From: Candidatus Sumerlaeota bacterium
GTDB lineage: Bacteria > Sumerlaeota > Sumerlaeia > JAFGJS01
Length of the DNA: 64,000 nucleotides
Assembly (NCBI GenBank): GCA_016928995.1
Contig: JAFGJS010000070.1
Location: 1 to 64,000, forward strand
Direction: 5' to 3'
The position numbers and the translations under genes were made by a program. The notes beneath the pieces were generated by a model. That model worked only from the letters and a program-made list of their open reading frames with translations. It was not told the DNA's origin and ran no database searches. Shown one piece after another: positions 8,129-17,045 of the stretch (positions are counted from its first letter, which is position 1; each line of letters starts with the position of its first letter).

Positions 8129-11100
8129 TTGGAACCGCCGTTTGCGCCGTTTGATCCAGCGTTGCGGCAACCTGCGATGATTGACGATGGTCGCCAAGCG
8201 TCGTGGCTGACGCGGCTGCTGGATCACTTGGGGGGCGTGCAATCCTTCAGGGAGCCGGATGACGGTGATGAGATTCCGGTCTCGGATGTGCCGTCGCCGG
8301 TTTACGATACGGACGATGACATTGCCACGGAATGGCAAGTCTTGCTGCCTGACGGCGCAAACATATCGCTGCCCGTGGTCGAGCAACTGCTATTGGGATT
8401 GAGTTTTTGCTCCGCACCGCTGGCGTTTGAAATCATCGGCAATGAAAAGCAGATCGCGATGCAACTGGCCTGCCGCCGGAGCGACGAATCGCGTTTATTG
8501 CAACAGGCCAAGGCGCATGCGCCTGGCGCAGTCTGGTCTCCGCCGCCTCAGCCCTTGCCCGTGACTTGGCCGCCGCCTTATGAGCGTCCGTCGCTGGTGG
8601 TGGATTTCGGCTTATCCAACGCCTTCCTATTGCCTTTGCGCATCTGGTCCGACCTTAAAACCGATCCGCTAGTCGGCGTGGTTGGGGCGTTATCAAACCT
8701 AATGGAGGAGGAATGGGGCGCACTGCAAATTCTGTTCAGTCCCATTCATCAGCCTTGGGCCGCGAGCGCGTTACATGCGTTAAATTTTTTCGATGCGCCG
8801 GAGTTACTCTCGCAAGCCCGGCAGAAAATCAGCGCACCGCTGTTCGCCGTCTGTTTGCGCGTAGCCGTCTCCAGCCCGGACGAAAACCGCTGTTGGCGCA
8901 TCGCTCAGGACATCGCCGCGCCGCTGGAACAATTGAGCAATCCCACTGGCAATGAGTTGATCCCCTTGGACAATGATGGTTATGACGCTCATGATCATCT
9001 ACTCGATTTTCTGGAGCGCCGCAGCCGCCGCAGCGGGATGCTGCTCAATGTCCGCGAGCTGCTTTCCCTGCTGCACTTTCCGTCCGAGAGCGTCAAGAGC
9101 GCCAAACTGCTGCGGCTGGATCGCCGAAGCAAGGCCGTTCCAGAGATCGCATTAGATCATGCGTTGACGCTGGGCGTCAATCAACACAACGGACAAGAGC
9201 GCACGGTCACGCTCAGCGCCGATCAACGCACGCGGCATGTCTATGTGGTCGGTGCATCTGGCACCGGCAAATCGACCTTGTTGCTCAACATGATCCGGCA
9301 GGATATTGAAGGCGGGGAAGGTTTAGCCGTGCTTGATCCTCACGGCGACCTGATTGACCGAATACTCGAATTCATTCCCGAAGAGCGCTTCGATGATGTA
9401 GTGCTCTTCGATCCGTCTGACGGCGAATTCCCGGTCGGCTTCAATATCCTCGAAGCCCACACCGAACTGGAAAAGACCTTGCTCGCTTCGGATCTGGTGG
9501 CGGTCTTCCGGCGGCTCTCCACGGCCTGGGGCGACCAGATGAATTCCGTACTGGCCAACACCATTGTCGCCTTCCTGGAAAGCAGCGAAGGCGGCACGCT
9601 TTCCGATCTGCGGCGTTTTCTGGTCGAGCCAGCCTTTCGAAAAAAGTTTTTGGAAACCGTCAGCGACAAGGAGATTGTCTATTACTGGCAGACCGAATTC
9701 CCCATGCTTTCGGGCAAGCCGCAAGGCCCGCTACTCACGCGGCTCGATACTTTTCTGCGGCCGAAACTGATCCGCCATATCGTTTGCCAGCAAAAGACCA
9801 AACTTGATTTCGCCAGGGTGATGAATGGGCGAGGCATCTTTCTGGCCAAACTGGCCCAAGGGGCCATCGGCGAAGAAAATGCCCATTTACTTGGTGCGCT
9901 CTTGGTCGCCAAAATCCATCAGACCGCGCTCAGCCGTCAAGACATTGCCGAAGCGCAACGTCAGAATTTTTGGCTGTACATCGACGAGTTTCACCACTTC
10001 ATCACGCCGTCGATGTCTTCGATTCTTTCCGGCGTGCGCAAGTTCCGCATGGGCCTGATTCTCGCGCATCAGGAACTTCGGCAACTTGGCCAGGATTCCG
10101 AAGTAGTCAACTCGGTCTTGTCCAATCCCTACACCCGCATCTGTTTTCGCTTGGGCGACGCCGACGCCCGCAAACTAGCCGCCGGATTTTCCGCCTTTGA
10201 AGAAAAAGACCTGCTCAACCTCAGCACCGGACAAGCCATTGTGCGCATGGAGCGCGCCGAGTACGACTTCAACTTGACTGTGCCGATGCTGGAACCCATC
10301 GAACCGGAGTTGGCCGAAGAACGCACGAACGCCATCCGCGAACTCTCGCGCGATCATTACGCCACCGAACGTGAAGAGGTGGAAGCCGCCCTCAACCATC
10401 GCTGGGAAGAGTATGCCGCAGAGGAAGAAGAAAAGAAACGAAAAGCAGAAGAGGAGAAGCAGGCAAAGAAAAAAACCGCTGATGCGTCCAAAACGTTCAA
10501 AACAGTACAAGAAAGCCCAGCGGGCAGTAGTACAACGTCAGTGGAAACTGCATTGAAAGAAACCGTCGCTCTTACATCACAACTACCGTCATCATCCGCT
10601 CCCGCCACGGCGGCTACGCCGGAAGCCAAGCCGCCAACGCCGCCTGCCGCTTTGCGCAAGACCGCGCCGCCCGCCCCCGCGCTGGGCGGACGCGGCGGCC
10701 AGCAGCACAAGTACCTGCAAAACCTGATCACCCAACTGGCTCAAGGCATGGGCTGGCGCGCCGATCTCGAAAAGCCCGTGCTCGATGGAGCAGGCAGCGT
10801 CGATGTTGCGCTCGAAAAAACTGGCTGCATGGTCGCCTGCGAAATCTCTGTTACCACGCCCGTCGAACACGAAGTCGGCAATATCGAGAAGTGCCTCAAA
10901 GCTGACTTCGATCATATACTGGCAGTCTCAAATGAGCCTAAACACCTTAACAAAATCAAGCAAGCCGCCGCAGCCGCATTGCCCGAAGCCGAACTCGCCA
11001 AAGTCGCCTACTGCGCCCCCGAGGAAGTCATCGCCTGCCTTGAACAAATCGATGCTCGCCTAGCCAGCAAGGAACAAACCGTCCGCGGCTGGAAAGTCAA

Positions 11101-11206
11101 AGTCAACTACCAGCCCCAAACCGAACAAGAAAAAGCCGCCAAGAAAGAAGCCATCAGCCAAGTTCTCCTCAAGCGGTTGGCCGGAAAAATGAAAAAGAAA
11201 CGATGA
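8129..11206 (+). CDS. Large HerA/VirD4-like ATPase with C-terminal nuclease-like domain
   Basis: 1,025 residues from TTG 8129, but probably begun originally at ATG 8036. Residues ~1-340 form an N-terminal region of unknown fold. Residues ~345-735 are the ATPase: Walker A GASGTGKST (~374), LDPHGDLI, Walker B WLYIDEFHHF (~616), LILAHQELRQL, and a TraG-type ending. Residues ~760-795 are a Lys/Glu-rich probable coiled coil, followed by a Pro/Ala-rich linker to ~850. Residues ~855-980 (GGRGGQQHKYLQNLI; SVDVALEKTG; CEISVTT) look like a PD-(D/E)XK fold in which the usual Lys of ExK is Ser. It is therefore either an inactive or variant nuclease. It is the last gene of the rightward cassette, and a repeat starts at the base after its stop. 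Confidence 0.8.
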   Translation: MEPPFAPFDPALRQPAMIDDGRQASWLTRLLDHLGGVQSFREPDDGDEIPVSDVPSPVYDTDDDIATEWQVLLPDGANISLPVVEQLLLGLSFCSAPLAFEIIGNEKQIAMQLACRRSDESRLLQQAKAHAPGAVWSPPPQPLPVTWPPPYERPSLVVDFGLSNAFLLPLRIWSDLKTDPLVGVVGALSNLMEEEWGALQILFSPIHQPWAASALHALNFFDAPELLSQARQKISAPLFAVCLRVAVSSPDENRCWRIAQDIAAPLEQLSNPTGNELIPLDNDGYDAHDHLLDFLERRSRRSGMLLNVRELLSLLHFPSESVKSAKLLRLDRRSKAVPEIALDHALTLGVNQHNGQERTVTLSADQRTRHVYVVGASGTGKSTLLLNMIRQDIEGGEGLAVLDPHGDLIDRILEFIPEERFDDVVLFDPSDGEFPVGFNILEAHTELEKTLLASDLVAVFRRLSTAWGDQMNSVLANTIVAFLESSEGGTLSDLRRFLVEPAFRKKFLETVSDKEIVYYWQTEFPMLSGKPQGPLLTRLDTFLRPKLIRHIVCQQKTKLDFARVMNGRGIFLAKLAQGAIGEENAHLLGALLVAKIHQTALSRQDIAEAQRQNFWLYIDEFHHFITPSMSSILSGVRKFRMGLILAHQELRQLGQDSEVVNSVLSNPYTRICFRLGDADARKLAAGFSAFEEKDLLNLSTGQAIVRMERAEYDFNLTVPMLEPIEPELAEERTNAIRELSRDHYATEREEVEAALNHRWEEYAAEEEEKKRKAEEEKQAKKKTADASKTFKTVQESPAGSSTTSVETALKETVALTSQLPSSSAPATAATPEAKPPTPPAALRKTAPPAPALGGRGGQQHKYLQNLITQLAQGMGWRADLEKPVLDGAGSVDVALEKTGCMVACEISVTTPVEHEVGNIEKCLKADFDHILAVSNEPKHLNKIKQAAAAALPEAELAKVAYCAPEEVIACLEQIDARLASKEQTVRGWKVKVNYQPQTEQEKAAKKEAISQVLLKRLAGKMKKKR

Positions 11207-11345
11207 TTCTCACACGAAGCACGTAAAGAACCGATTTTTTGACGGGATCAACAGGATGGACGGGATAACAAAAGATCAATGACACCACCCCATTCATGCG
11301 TTCAAAACATCCTGTAAATTCTGTTTATCCTGTCTAAAACACGAC
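11207..11345. repeat. Dispersed repeat region after the ATPase gene
   Basis: TTCTCACAC (11207-11215) and AGAACCGATTTTTTG (about 11226-11240) repeat the start of the element at 5854 in the same orientation. They are followed by GGGATCAACAGGATGGACGG and, ~80 bases on, its approximate inverse ending TTTATCCTGTCT. The arms can fold back on each other. Such CACAGAG and ACAGGAT phrases are common intergenic repeats in many uncultured bacteria. Confidence 0.6.
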
Positions 11346-11456
11346 ACGCTCTGCTTTCGCTTGACACGGCAAGGCTAGTGACGGCAAGCTGATCTTAGAT
11401 TTGATAAAGGAGCGGTCGTATCGAGCAAACGGCATTAACCTGATACATTTCCGATA

Positions 11457-11639
11457 AAAGTCTGCGTTCAGACTTGAGCGTTCTCAACTGCAAACACCAC
11501 CACCGGCCCGTATGGGCTGTAAGATGCGGAACGCACAAGAGCTGGATTGCTCCCGCCTAGGGAGTGCGTCCTGCTTTGTGCTTGCATCTTGGGGTGTGGT
11601 GCCCCGCAGTTGGAGCGCGAGCGGATGCGCTCCCTTTTT
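11457..11639 (+). ncRNA. Candidate structured non-coding RNA ending in a terminator
   Basis: The sequence folds into nested helices. Hairpin AAGTCTG/CAGACTT (11458-11475) comes first. Closing helix P1 is CAACTGC (11485-11491) with GCAGTTG (11606-11612). P2 is CACCACCACC (11495-11504) with GGGGTGTGGTG (11591-11601). Hairpin GCCC-GTAT-GGGC spans 11506-11517. A long hairpin has ends AAGATGC (11521-11527) and GCATCTT (11584-11590), with inner helices GCACAA/TTGTGC and GCTCCC/GGGAGTG. A terminator follows at once. The competing pairing GGGG/CCCC (11591-11605) suggests possible switching. I do not recognise an RNA family. A frame runs through it from 11512, but no plausible protein start lies before 11680. 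It could be an independent sRNA or a leader/riboswitch for the next gene. Confidence 0.6.
11612..11639 (+). terminator. Intrinsic terminator of the structured RNA
   Basis: GGAGCGC (11612-11618) pairs with GCGCTCC (11627-11633), followed by CTTTTT. It lies 40 bases before the start of the beta-propeller gene, so it ends the RNA or attenuates that gene. Confidence 0.75.
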
Positions 11640-11679
11640 CATTTTAAACCACATATCTTCCCACGTGAAAGGAGATAAA

Positions 11680-14600
11680 ATGATGCGGGCACAATTGTGT
11701 GCAATTTCCAGCGTTATGCTTATGTGTTTATGCGTGGCATATTATTCTGCAAATGTCTTTGCGGAAAACATGAATGTCGAATTTGTCAGTCAAATTGGCG
11801 GCGATTGCACGGCAGTCACAATCCAAGGCGACTATGCCTATATCGGCGAGGGAGTGAAACTGACGATCCTTGATATTGCCAATCCCGCCAGTCCTCAAGT
11901 CATGAGCCGGATTCAATTATCAAGCATAAGTTCATCTGACTACATTAACGACATTGCCGTAAACGGTTCATTCGTATATTTAACATATGGTGAAAGAACC
12001 ATTTGCCAAGGTGATAAATGCGGCATGCAAATCATCGATATTTCAAATCCTGCCAACCCGGTTTTACGCGGAGAATATATTATCCCCTATATTTCAAGTG
12101 AACCTGTTCCTGCAACGGGAGTGGCAGTCTCAGGCATCTTTGCGTATGTGTCAACCAGCAGATATCGCGGAAGCCACGGCGGATTATTGATTATCGATAT
12201 ATCAAATCCAGACAATCCCGTTTTGCGCGGTTCATATTATGAAGGTACATATTATGGGAAGGCTGAAGATGTCGCGATTGTCGGCTCGCTGGCTTACATG
12301 GCGTTCAGCGGAACTCAATATGGGCTTAGAATCATCGATGTATCAGATCCGGAGAATCCGGTCCTGCAAGGTTTATACGCCTCTCTTGGCGGTGCGCACG
12401 AAGTGGTGATCGCCAACTCACTGGCTTATGTGGCATATGGGGATATATATTCCGATACTGGCGGCTTACAGATCATTGATGTGACCAATCCAGCCGATCT
12501 ATTGCCGGTTGGCTTACTCGATGCTCCCGGCAATGTTGTTGGCTGTGCGGCATCTGGTTCCATTGCATATGCAGTAGGATCATTTGGCTTTTTGACGATT
12601 GACATATCTAATCCAACCGCTCCCGCCATACAAGGCTCATATAGCACTGTCGATGACGCGCAAGATGTTGCGGTTTCAGGCGCAACGGCCTTTGTTGCGG
12701 AAGGGGAAGATGGGGTTGAGATCATCGATGTATCCAGAATAGCCAGTCCATATTTAATGAGCGCTTGCACTACTGCGGGGGAATCTTATGGCGTCGATAC
12801 CTCGGGAACTTTAGCGTATATTGCGGACGGTGAAAATGGTCTTCAGATTGTTGATTTTTCAATCCCCGCTCAACCCGCATTAAGAGGTTCATATGACACT
12901 TCCGGTTTTGCGCTGGATGTGGCGGTTTCCGGGCATATGGCTTATGTCGCGGACCGATGGAGCGGCTTGCAGGTCATTGATGTATACAATCCTGACCGGC
13001 CTGTTTTCCGGGGCACTTGCGACACTGGTGGACAAGTCCTGGGAGTGGCGGTTTGGGGTTCATATGCTCTTGTGGCAGATAGTGTAAAAGGACTGATAAC
13101 TATCAATGTGGCGGAGCCTGATCATCCAAGGAAAGAGGGAACTTATGGCTATGACGATGCTCATGATGTGGCGACATCGGGTTCAGTCGCATTTGTGGCG
13201 GATGGTGAAAACGGTCTTCGGATTGTGGATGTATACGATCCATATGAGCCAATCTGGGGTAATTGCGACACTCCTGGCGATGCCCAAGGAGTGGCCGTTT
13301 TCGGTTCTCTCGCTTTTATTGCCGATGGCAGTGAAGGATTGCAGGTTTTTGATGTATCCGATATTACCAATCCAACGCTGACAGGCTCTTGCCAAACACC
13401 CGGCAATGCCATCGCCGTTACGGCAAACGATCATTTCGCCTATGTGTCCGACAATGAAAACGGCTTGCAGATTGTCGATGTGTCTAATCCGGCCAATCCG
13501 GTATTGCGCGGATCATACACCATTCAGAGCGACTGTCAAAAGGTCGCTCACTCCGGCACATTGGCTTTTCTAACGGATGTTGAACTCGGAGTGCAGATCA
13601 TTGATGTATCCAATCCAGACAACTTAAATCAGCTATCTGTATATGAAACTTTTGACTACTCAAACTGTCTCGATATTTCTGGGTCATCGGCTTTTGTGTC
13701 AACAGGCTTAAACAATAATCCGAGTCCAGGCCCTGGTGGAATACAAATAATCGACATCTCAAATCCAGCAATCCCGGTTTCTACAGGATTTATCCCCACA
13801 CCCTATGTGCCGCAAGATGTAGAAATATCGGGAACACTTGCCTATATTGCCCATTACCGTTATCCCTACAATTCTGGCGGTTTTCAAATTTTCGATATAT
13901 CCAATCCCTATAATACTGAATTGTGTGGCGCGTATATCGGCTATGATTCATCGAAAGTCGTGGTTTCCGGTGCGCTGGCCTATTTGGCAACAGATTATTA
14001 TGGATTGTTGATCTTCGATGTAGCCAATCCGGCTAATCCAATATTGCTTGGTTCTTATGACACTAGAGCCAACGATGTGGTAATATCCGGTTCATACGCA
14101 CATGTGGCCGATTCATCTTACGGATTAAAAATCATCGACATTTCAAATCCAGCCGATCCTTTTTTGCGTGGTTCTTATCCTACTGACAACGCCAATGGCA
14201 TCGCCCTTAAAGATTCAATGGCATATATTGCTGATGGAAATGAACTGAAAATCATTGATGTATCATATCCAATCAGCCCGGTGCTTATAGGCATCTATGA
14301 CACTGCTGGAGAAGCGCAAGAGATTGCAATCTTGGGCTCGTTAGCCTTTATTCTTGATGGCGGTTGGTATGGAGGTCTGCGAGTGATCGACGTATCCAAT
14401 CCTGATGATCCGGTTCTGTGCGGATCTTATGATATTCCGTATAAAACAAGCATGAAGATGTCTGGTCTTGATATATATCTCACCGGGGATGAGTTGACAG
14501 TCTTGCGCTATGCGCCGACGAATTCACTGACAATCACGGGCAATACAGTGGTTGGTGGAACTCGCGTGGAATTCAGCGGTCTGGCGACAGTGTGGTCCGA

Positions 14601-14883
14601 TACCGCTGGCGATTATCAATATGAACTTATCCCTTATGGCTGGAGCGGCACGATCATTCCGTCCAAGCCGGATTATGTCTTTTTGCCAACGCAACGCTCC
14701 TATGCCAACGTTACGGCTGATTTAAGCGATCAAGATTTTACCGTCAGTCGCGCATTCTATGCCAAGGTACGCGATCATATTCTGGGTATTAAAACATTAA
14801 CAGGTGATGACCTGATTAACGCAGACGCCAACGGCGATGGCCTGGTGGACATGGCCGACATTCTTCAACTGAAAACGCCATAA
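11680..14883 (+). CDS. Secreted LVIVD-repeat beta-propeller protein with dockerin-like end
   Basis: About 1,067 residues. ATG 11680 is chosen because GAAAGGAG precedes it and a signal peptide (MMRAQLCAISSVMLMCLCVA) begins there. Most of the protein is some twenty repeats of the LVIVD type, each reading roughly GLQIIDVSNPANPVLRGSYD then a small-residue strand such as VAVSGSLAYVAD. These are predicted to form stacked beta-propellers on the cell surface. Residues near the C-terminus carry an Ig-like segment and then NADANGDGLVDMADILQL, a dockerin/EF-hand calcium motif in a single copy. The role is probably binding or adhesion. The gene is less GC-rich than its neighbours. It is cargo between the ATPase cassette and the recombinase. 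Confidence 0.85.
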   Translation: MMRAQLCAISSVMLMCLCVAYYSANVFAENMNVEFVSQIGGDCTAVTIQGDYAYIGEGVKLTILDIANPASPQVMSRIQLSSISSSDYINDIAVNGSFVYLTYGERTICQGDKCGMQIIDISNPANPVLRGEYIIPYISSEPVPATGVAVSGIFAYVSTSRYRGSHGGLLIIDISNPDNPVLRGSYYEGTYYGKAEDVAIVGSLAYMAFSGTQYGLRIIDVSDPENPVLQGLYASLGGAHEVVIANSLAYVAYGDIYSDTGGLQIIDVTNPADLLPVGLLDAPGNVVGCAASGSIAYAVGSFGFLTIDISNPTAPAIQGSYSTVDDAQDVAVSGATAFVAEGEDGVEIIDVSRIASPYLMSACTTAGESYGVDTSGTLAYIADGENGLQIVDFSIPAQPALRGSYDTSGFALDVAVSGHMAYVADRWSGLQVIDVYNPDRPVFRGTCDTGGQVLGVAVWGSYALVADSVKGLITINVAEPDHPRKEGTYGYDDAHDVATSGSVAFVADGENGLRIVDVYDPYEPIWGNCDTPGDAQGVAVFGSLAFIADGSEGLQVFDVSDITNPTLTGSCQTPGNAIAVTANDHFAYVSDNENGLQIVDVSNPANPVLRGSYTIQSDCQKVAHSGTLAFLTDVELGVQIIDVSNPDNLNQLSVYETFDYSNCLDISGSSAFVSTGLNNNPSPGPGGIQIIDISNPAIPVSTGFIPTPYVPQDVEISGTLAYIAHYRYPYNSGGFQIFDISNPYNTELCGAYIGYDSSKVVVSGALAYLATDYYGLLIFDVANPANPILLGSYDTRANDVVISGSYAHVADSSYGLKIIDISNPADPFLRGSYPTDNANGIALKDSMAYIADGNELKIIDVSYPISPVLIGIYDTAGEAQEIAILGSLAFILDGGWYGGLRVIDVSNPDDPVLCGSYDIPYKTSMKMSGLDIYLTGDELTVLRYAPTNSLTITGNTVVGGTRVEFSGLATVWSDTAGDYQYELIPYGWSGTIIPSKPDYVFLPTQRSYANVTADLSDQDFTVSRAFYAKVRDHILGIKTLTGDDLINADANGDGLVDMADILQLKTP

Positions 14884-14948
14884 TGCGTTTCAACCAGGAC
14901 CAAACCATAGCAACACTTCAACCACTTCACTTAATCGGAGCAACGACC

Positions 14949-15377
14949 ATGAATAAAACGACAAGTTTTTATATTCGCAAAAATAATTTGACCGCTTGGA
15001 CGGCAGTCCAATCCCGCCGCATGATTCTGCTGCTATTTCTCGCCTTGATCCCTGCTGGGTGCGCCAGATATGCCAACGTTTCACCGGACTCCCGGTTGGC
15101 CGATATCCGGGTCGGTATGGGAGAATCTGAAATGCAACGAGCGATTGGCCGCTCATGGGACGACGCCGATATTCTCACATATCCGGGCAATATTCTGATT
15201 TCCCTGCCTTTTAAACTGCTCTTCTTGGATTTGTTCATCCAGCCGCCGCTGACCGGCTCCTGTTACTACTACCGAGGCGAAGGCCGGGTTTATGTCCGGC
15301 AGGGCTGGTTCTGGTTCAGCCGGGGACACCGGGTGTACCGGGTGGTGGGCGACCGGCGGGAAGACGGCTATTTATGA
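14949..15377 (+). CDS. Small lipoprotein, unknown function
   Basis: ATG 14949 is preceded by CGGAG; the frame itself opens at 14883. About 142 residues: a hydrophobic segment MILLLFLALIPAGC with a lipobox at Cys, then LADIRVGMGESEMQRAIGRS, which resembles the short helix-turn region of SmpA/BamE-like lipoproteins. Two Trp/Tyr-rich segments follow (YYYRGEGRVYVRQGWFWF) and an RVYRVVGDRREDGY end. Outer-membrane or periplasmic attachment is likely. It follows the propeller gene by 65 bases and may share its transcript. Confidence 0.6.
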   Translation: MNKTTSFYIRKNNLTAWTAVQSRRMILLLFLALIPAGCARYANVSPDSRLADIRVGMGESEMQRAIGRSWDDADILTYPGNILISLPFKLLFLDLFIQPPLTGSCYYYRGEGRVYVRQGWFWFSRGHRVYRVVGDRREDGYL

Positions 15378-15497
15378 CGACGCCAGCTCTGAGGCAATAA
15401 TGCGGCCATAATCCGGTTGATCGGCATGCGCTTTTGCGGTATATCAGCCGAATCTCGAATCGATTTTCAGCGGTCATTGAGCGAGAAGGAATCTTTC

Positions 15498-17045
15498 ATG
15501 AAAAAGCCAAATCAACAGCCGCCCCCCGACAATCATGCCAAGCGGGTTGGAATCTGGATTCGCGTCTCAACCGAAGACCAGGCGCGGGGTGACAGTCCGC
15601 AACATCATGAGACGCGCGCCCGGCAATACGCCGAGCTGAAAAACTGGCAGATTGTCACGGTCTATCATCTCGAAGCGGTCAGCGGCAAGTCGGTCGTGGA
15701 GCATCCGGAAGCTCGCCGCATGCTTGCCGACATCAAAGAAGGGCGCATTTCCGGTCTCATCTTTTCGAAATTGGCCCGCTTGGCCCGTAATACCAAGGAA
15801 CTGCTGGAAATCGCCGAGGTCTTCGAGCGCTACGATGCCGACCTGATCAGCCTGCATGAATCCATCGACACTTCCAGCCCCGCCGGGCGACTGTTCTACA
15901 CCATGTTCGCGGCAATGGCCCAATGGGAGCGCGAGGAGATCGCCGACCGGGTGGCCGCCACCGTTCCGGTTCGCGCCCAACTGGGCAAATCCACCGGCGG
16001 ACAGGCTCCGTTCGGTTATCAATGGAAAGATAACCAACTGATCCCCGATCCGGCCGAGGCTCCGATCCGCCGCAAAATCTTTGAACTCTATAAGGAGCAC
16101 CGCCGTAAAAAGACCGTGGCCCAATTGCTCAACGAGGCGGGTTACCGCACTCGCCAAGGAGCGAAGTTCACCGATTCGACCGTCCACCGGCTGCTTACCG
16201 ATCCAATCGCCAAGGGCCAGCGCCGGGTCAACTACACCAAAAACTCCGGCGATGGACATTGGAAACTCAAGCCGGAATCCGAATGGGTCTATGTCAATGT
16301 CGAACCGGTGGTGGACGAGGAACTGTGGAACGTCTGCAACCAGATTTTGAACGACCAACGTGTCAAGCGCCGGCCGGTTGGCAAAAAGCCTGCTCACTTG
16401 TTCGCGGGCATGGCCGTCTGCCATTGCGGGCAGAAAATGTACGTGCCGTCCAACAGTCCGAAATACATCTGCAAAAAATGCCGCAACAAAATCCCGGCTG
16501 ACGATCTGGAGGCGATCTACTTCGAACAACTCAAAGCGTTCTTCCTCTCGCCGGAAGAAACCGCCGATTATCTGGAGTCTGCCGATCAGGTGCTCAAGGA
16601 GAAAGAGGAACTGATTCGCGCGTTGGAGCAGGAGCGTGAAACCGCCGCCAAAGAGATGGATCGCGTTTACCAACTTTACATCGACGGAACCATCAGCAGC
16701 CAAGGATTTGGTCAGCGCTACCGTCCACTTGAAGAGCAGGTCAACCAACTTGACGACCAGATTGCCAAACTCCAGGGCGAGGCCGATTGCTTACGAATCA
16801 GCTACCAATCCAGCGATCAAATCCTGACCGAAGCCCGCGATTTATACTCCCATTGGCAAGACCTTGATTTTGACGACAAACGACACATTATTGAAAACAT
16901 CACCGAATCCATCGTGATCGGCGATGGCGACATCACCATAGACCTTTGTTATCTCCCATCTTATCAAGACATGGCAAAAGGGCAACGAATCGTGTCGGAA
17001 GCAGCGGATCCATGCCCATTAGCGTGTCGCCGATGGCCACGTTAA
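15498..17045 (+). CDS. Large serine recombinase (site-specific integrase)
   Basis: ATG 15498 follows GAGAAGGA. The resolvase catalytic domain holds IWIRVSTEDQ with the nucleophilic Ser, FSKLARLARN, and the arm EREEIADRV. A recombinase domain follows (TGGQAPFGY... DSTVHRLLTDPIAKG), then a zinc ribbon (CHCG...CKKC) and a coiled coil, which is the layout of large serine integrases. Family members commonly end shortly after a YLPS..DM.KGQR segment. Here the frame continues ~15 codons more, reading antisense into a truncated surface-protein gene. The native end is therefore probably near 16985, and the remaining codons come from the insertion target. It is the likely integrase of the island to its left. 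Confidence 0.9.
   Translation: MKKPNQQPPPDNHAKRVGIWIRVSTEDQARGDSPQHHETRARQYAELKNWQIVTVYHLEAVSGKSVVEHPEARRMLADIKEGRISGLIFSKLARLARNTKELLEIAEVFERYDADLISLHESIDTSSPAGRLFYTMFAAMAQWEREEIADRVAATVPVRAQLGKSTGGQAPFGYQWKDNQLIPDPAEAPIRRKIFELYKEHRRKKTVAQLLNEAGYRTRQGAKFTDSTVHRLLTDPIAKGQRRVNYTKNSGDGHWKLKPESEWVYVNVEPVVDEELWNVCNQILNDQRVKRRPVGKKPAHLFAGMAVCHCGQKMYVPSNSPKYICKKCRNKIPADDLEAIYFEQLKAFFLSPEETADYLESADQVLKEKEELIRALEQERETAAKEMDRVYQLYIDGTISSQGFGQRYRPLEEQVNQLDDQIAKLQGEADCLRISYQSSDQILTEARDLYSHWQDLDFDDKRHIIENITESIVIGDGDITIDLCYLPSYQDMAKGQRIVSEAADPCPLACRRWPR

Larger units (their letters stand above)
4042..16990. mobile_element. Putative serine-integrase island (left end uncertain)
   Basis: The right end is placed near 16985-16990, where recombinase coding passes into the broken surface-protein gene. 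The left end is not defined. The missing half of the target gene was not seen left of 4 kb, so the element may extend beyond the window or its left junction has been rearranged. Contents are nuclease, SWIM protein, two translocase ATPases, a membrane protein, a structured RNA, a propeller protein, a lipoprotein and the integrase. No relaxase or replication gene was recognised. Confidence 0.35.

Noticed and set aside
11512-11679. N-terminal extension of the LVIVD protein
   Set aside because: It runs through the structured RNA and terminator; a good ribosome site and signal peptide start at 11680.
15567-16748. Long minus-strand frame opposite the serine recombinase
   Set aside because: The plus strand is a complete serine integrase; the antisense frame has no recognisable motif.
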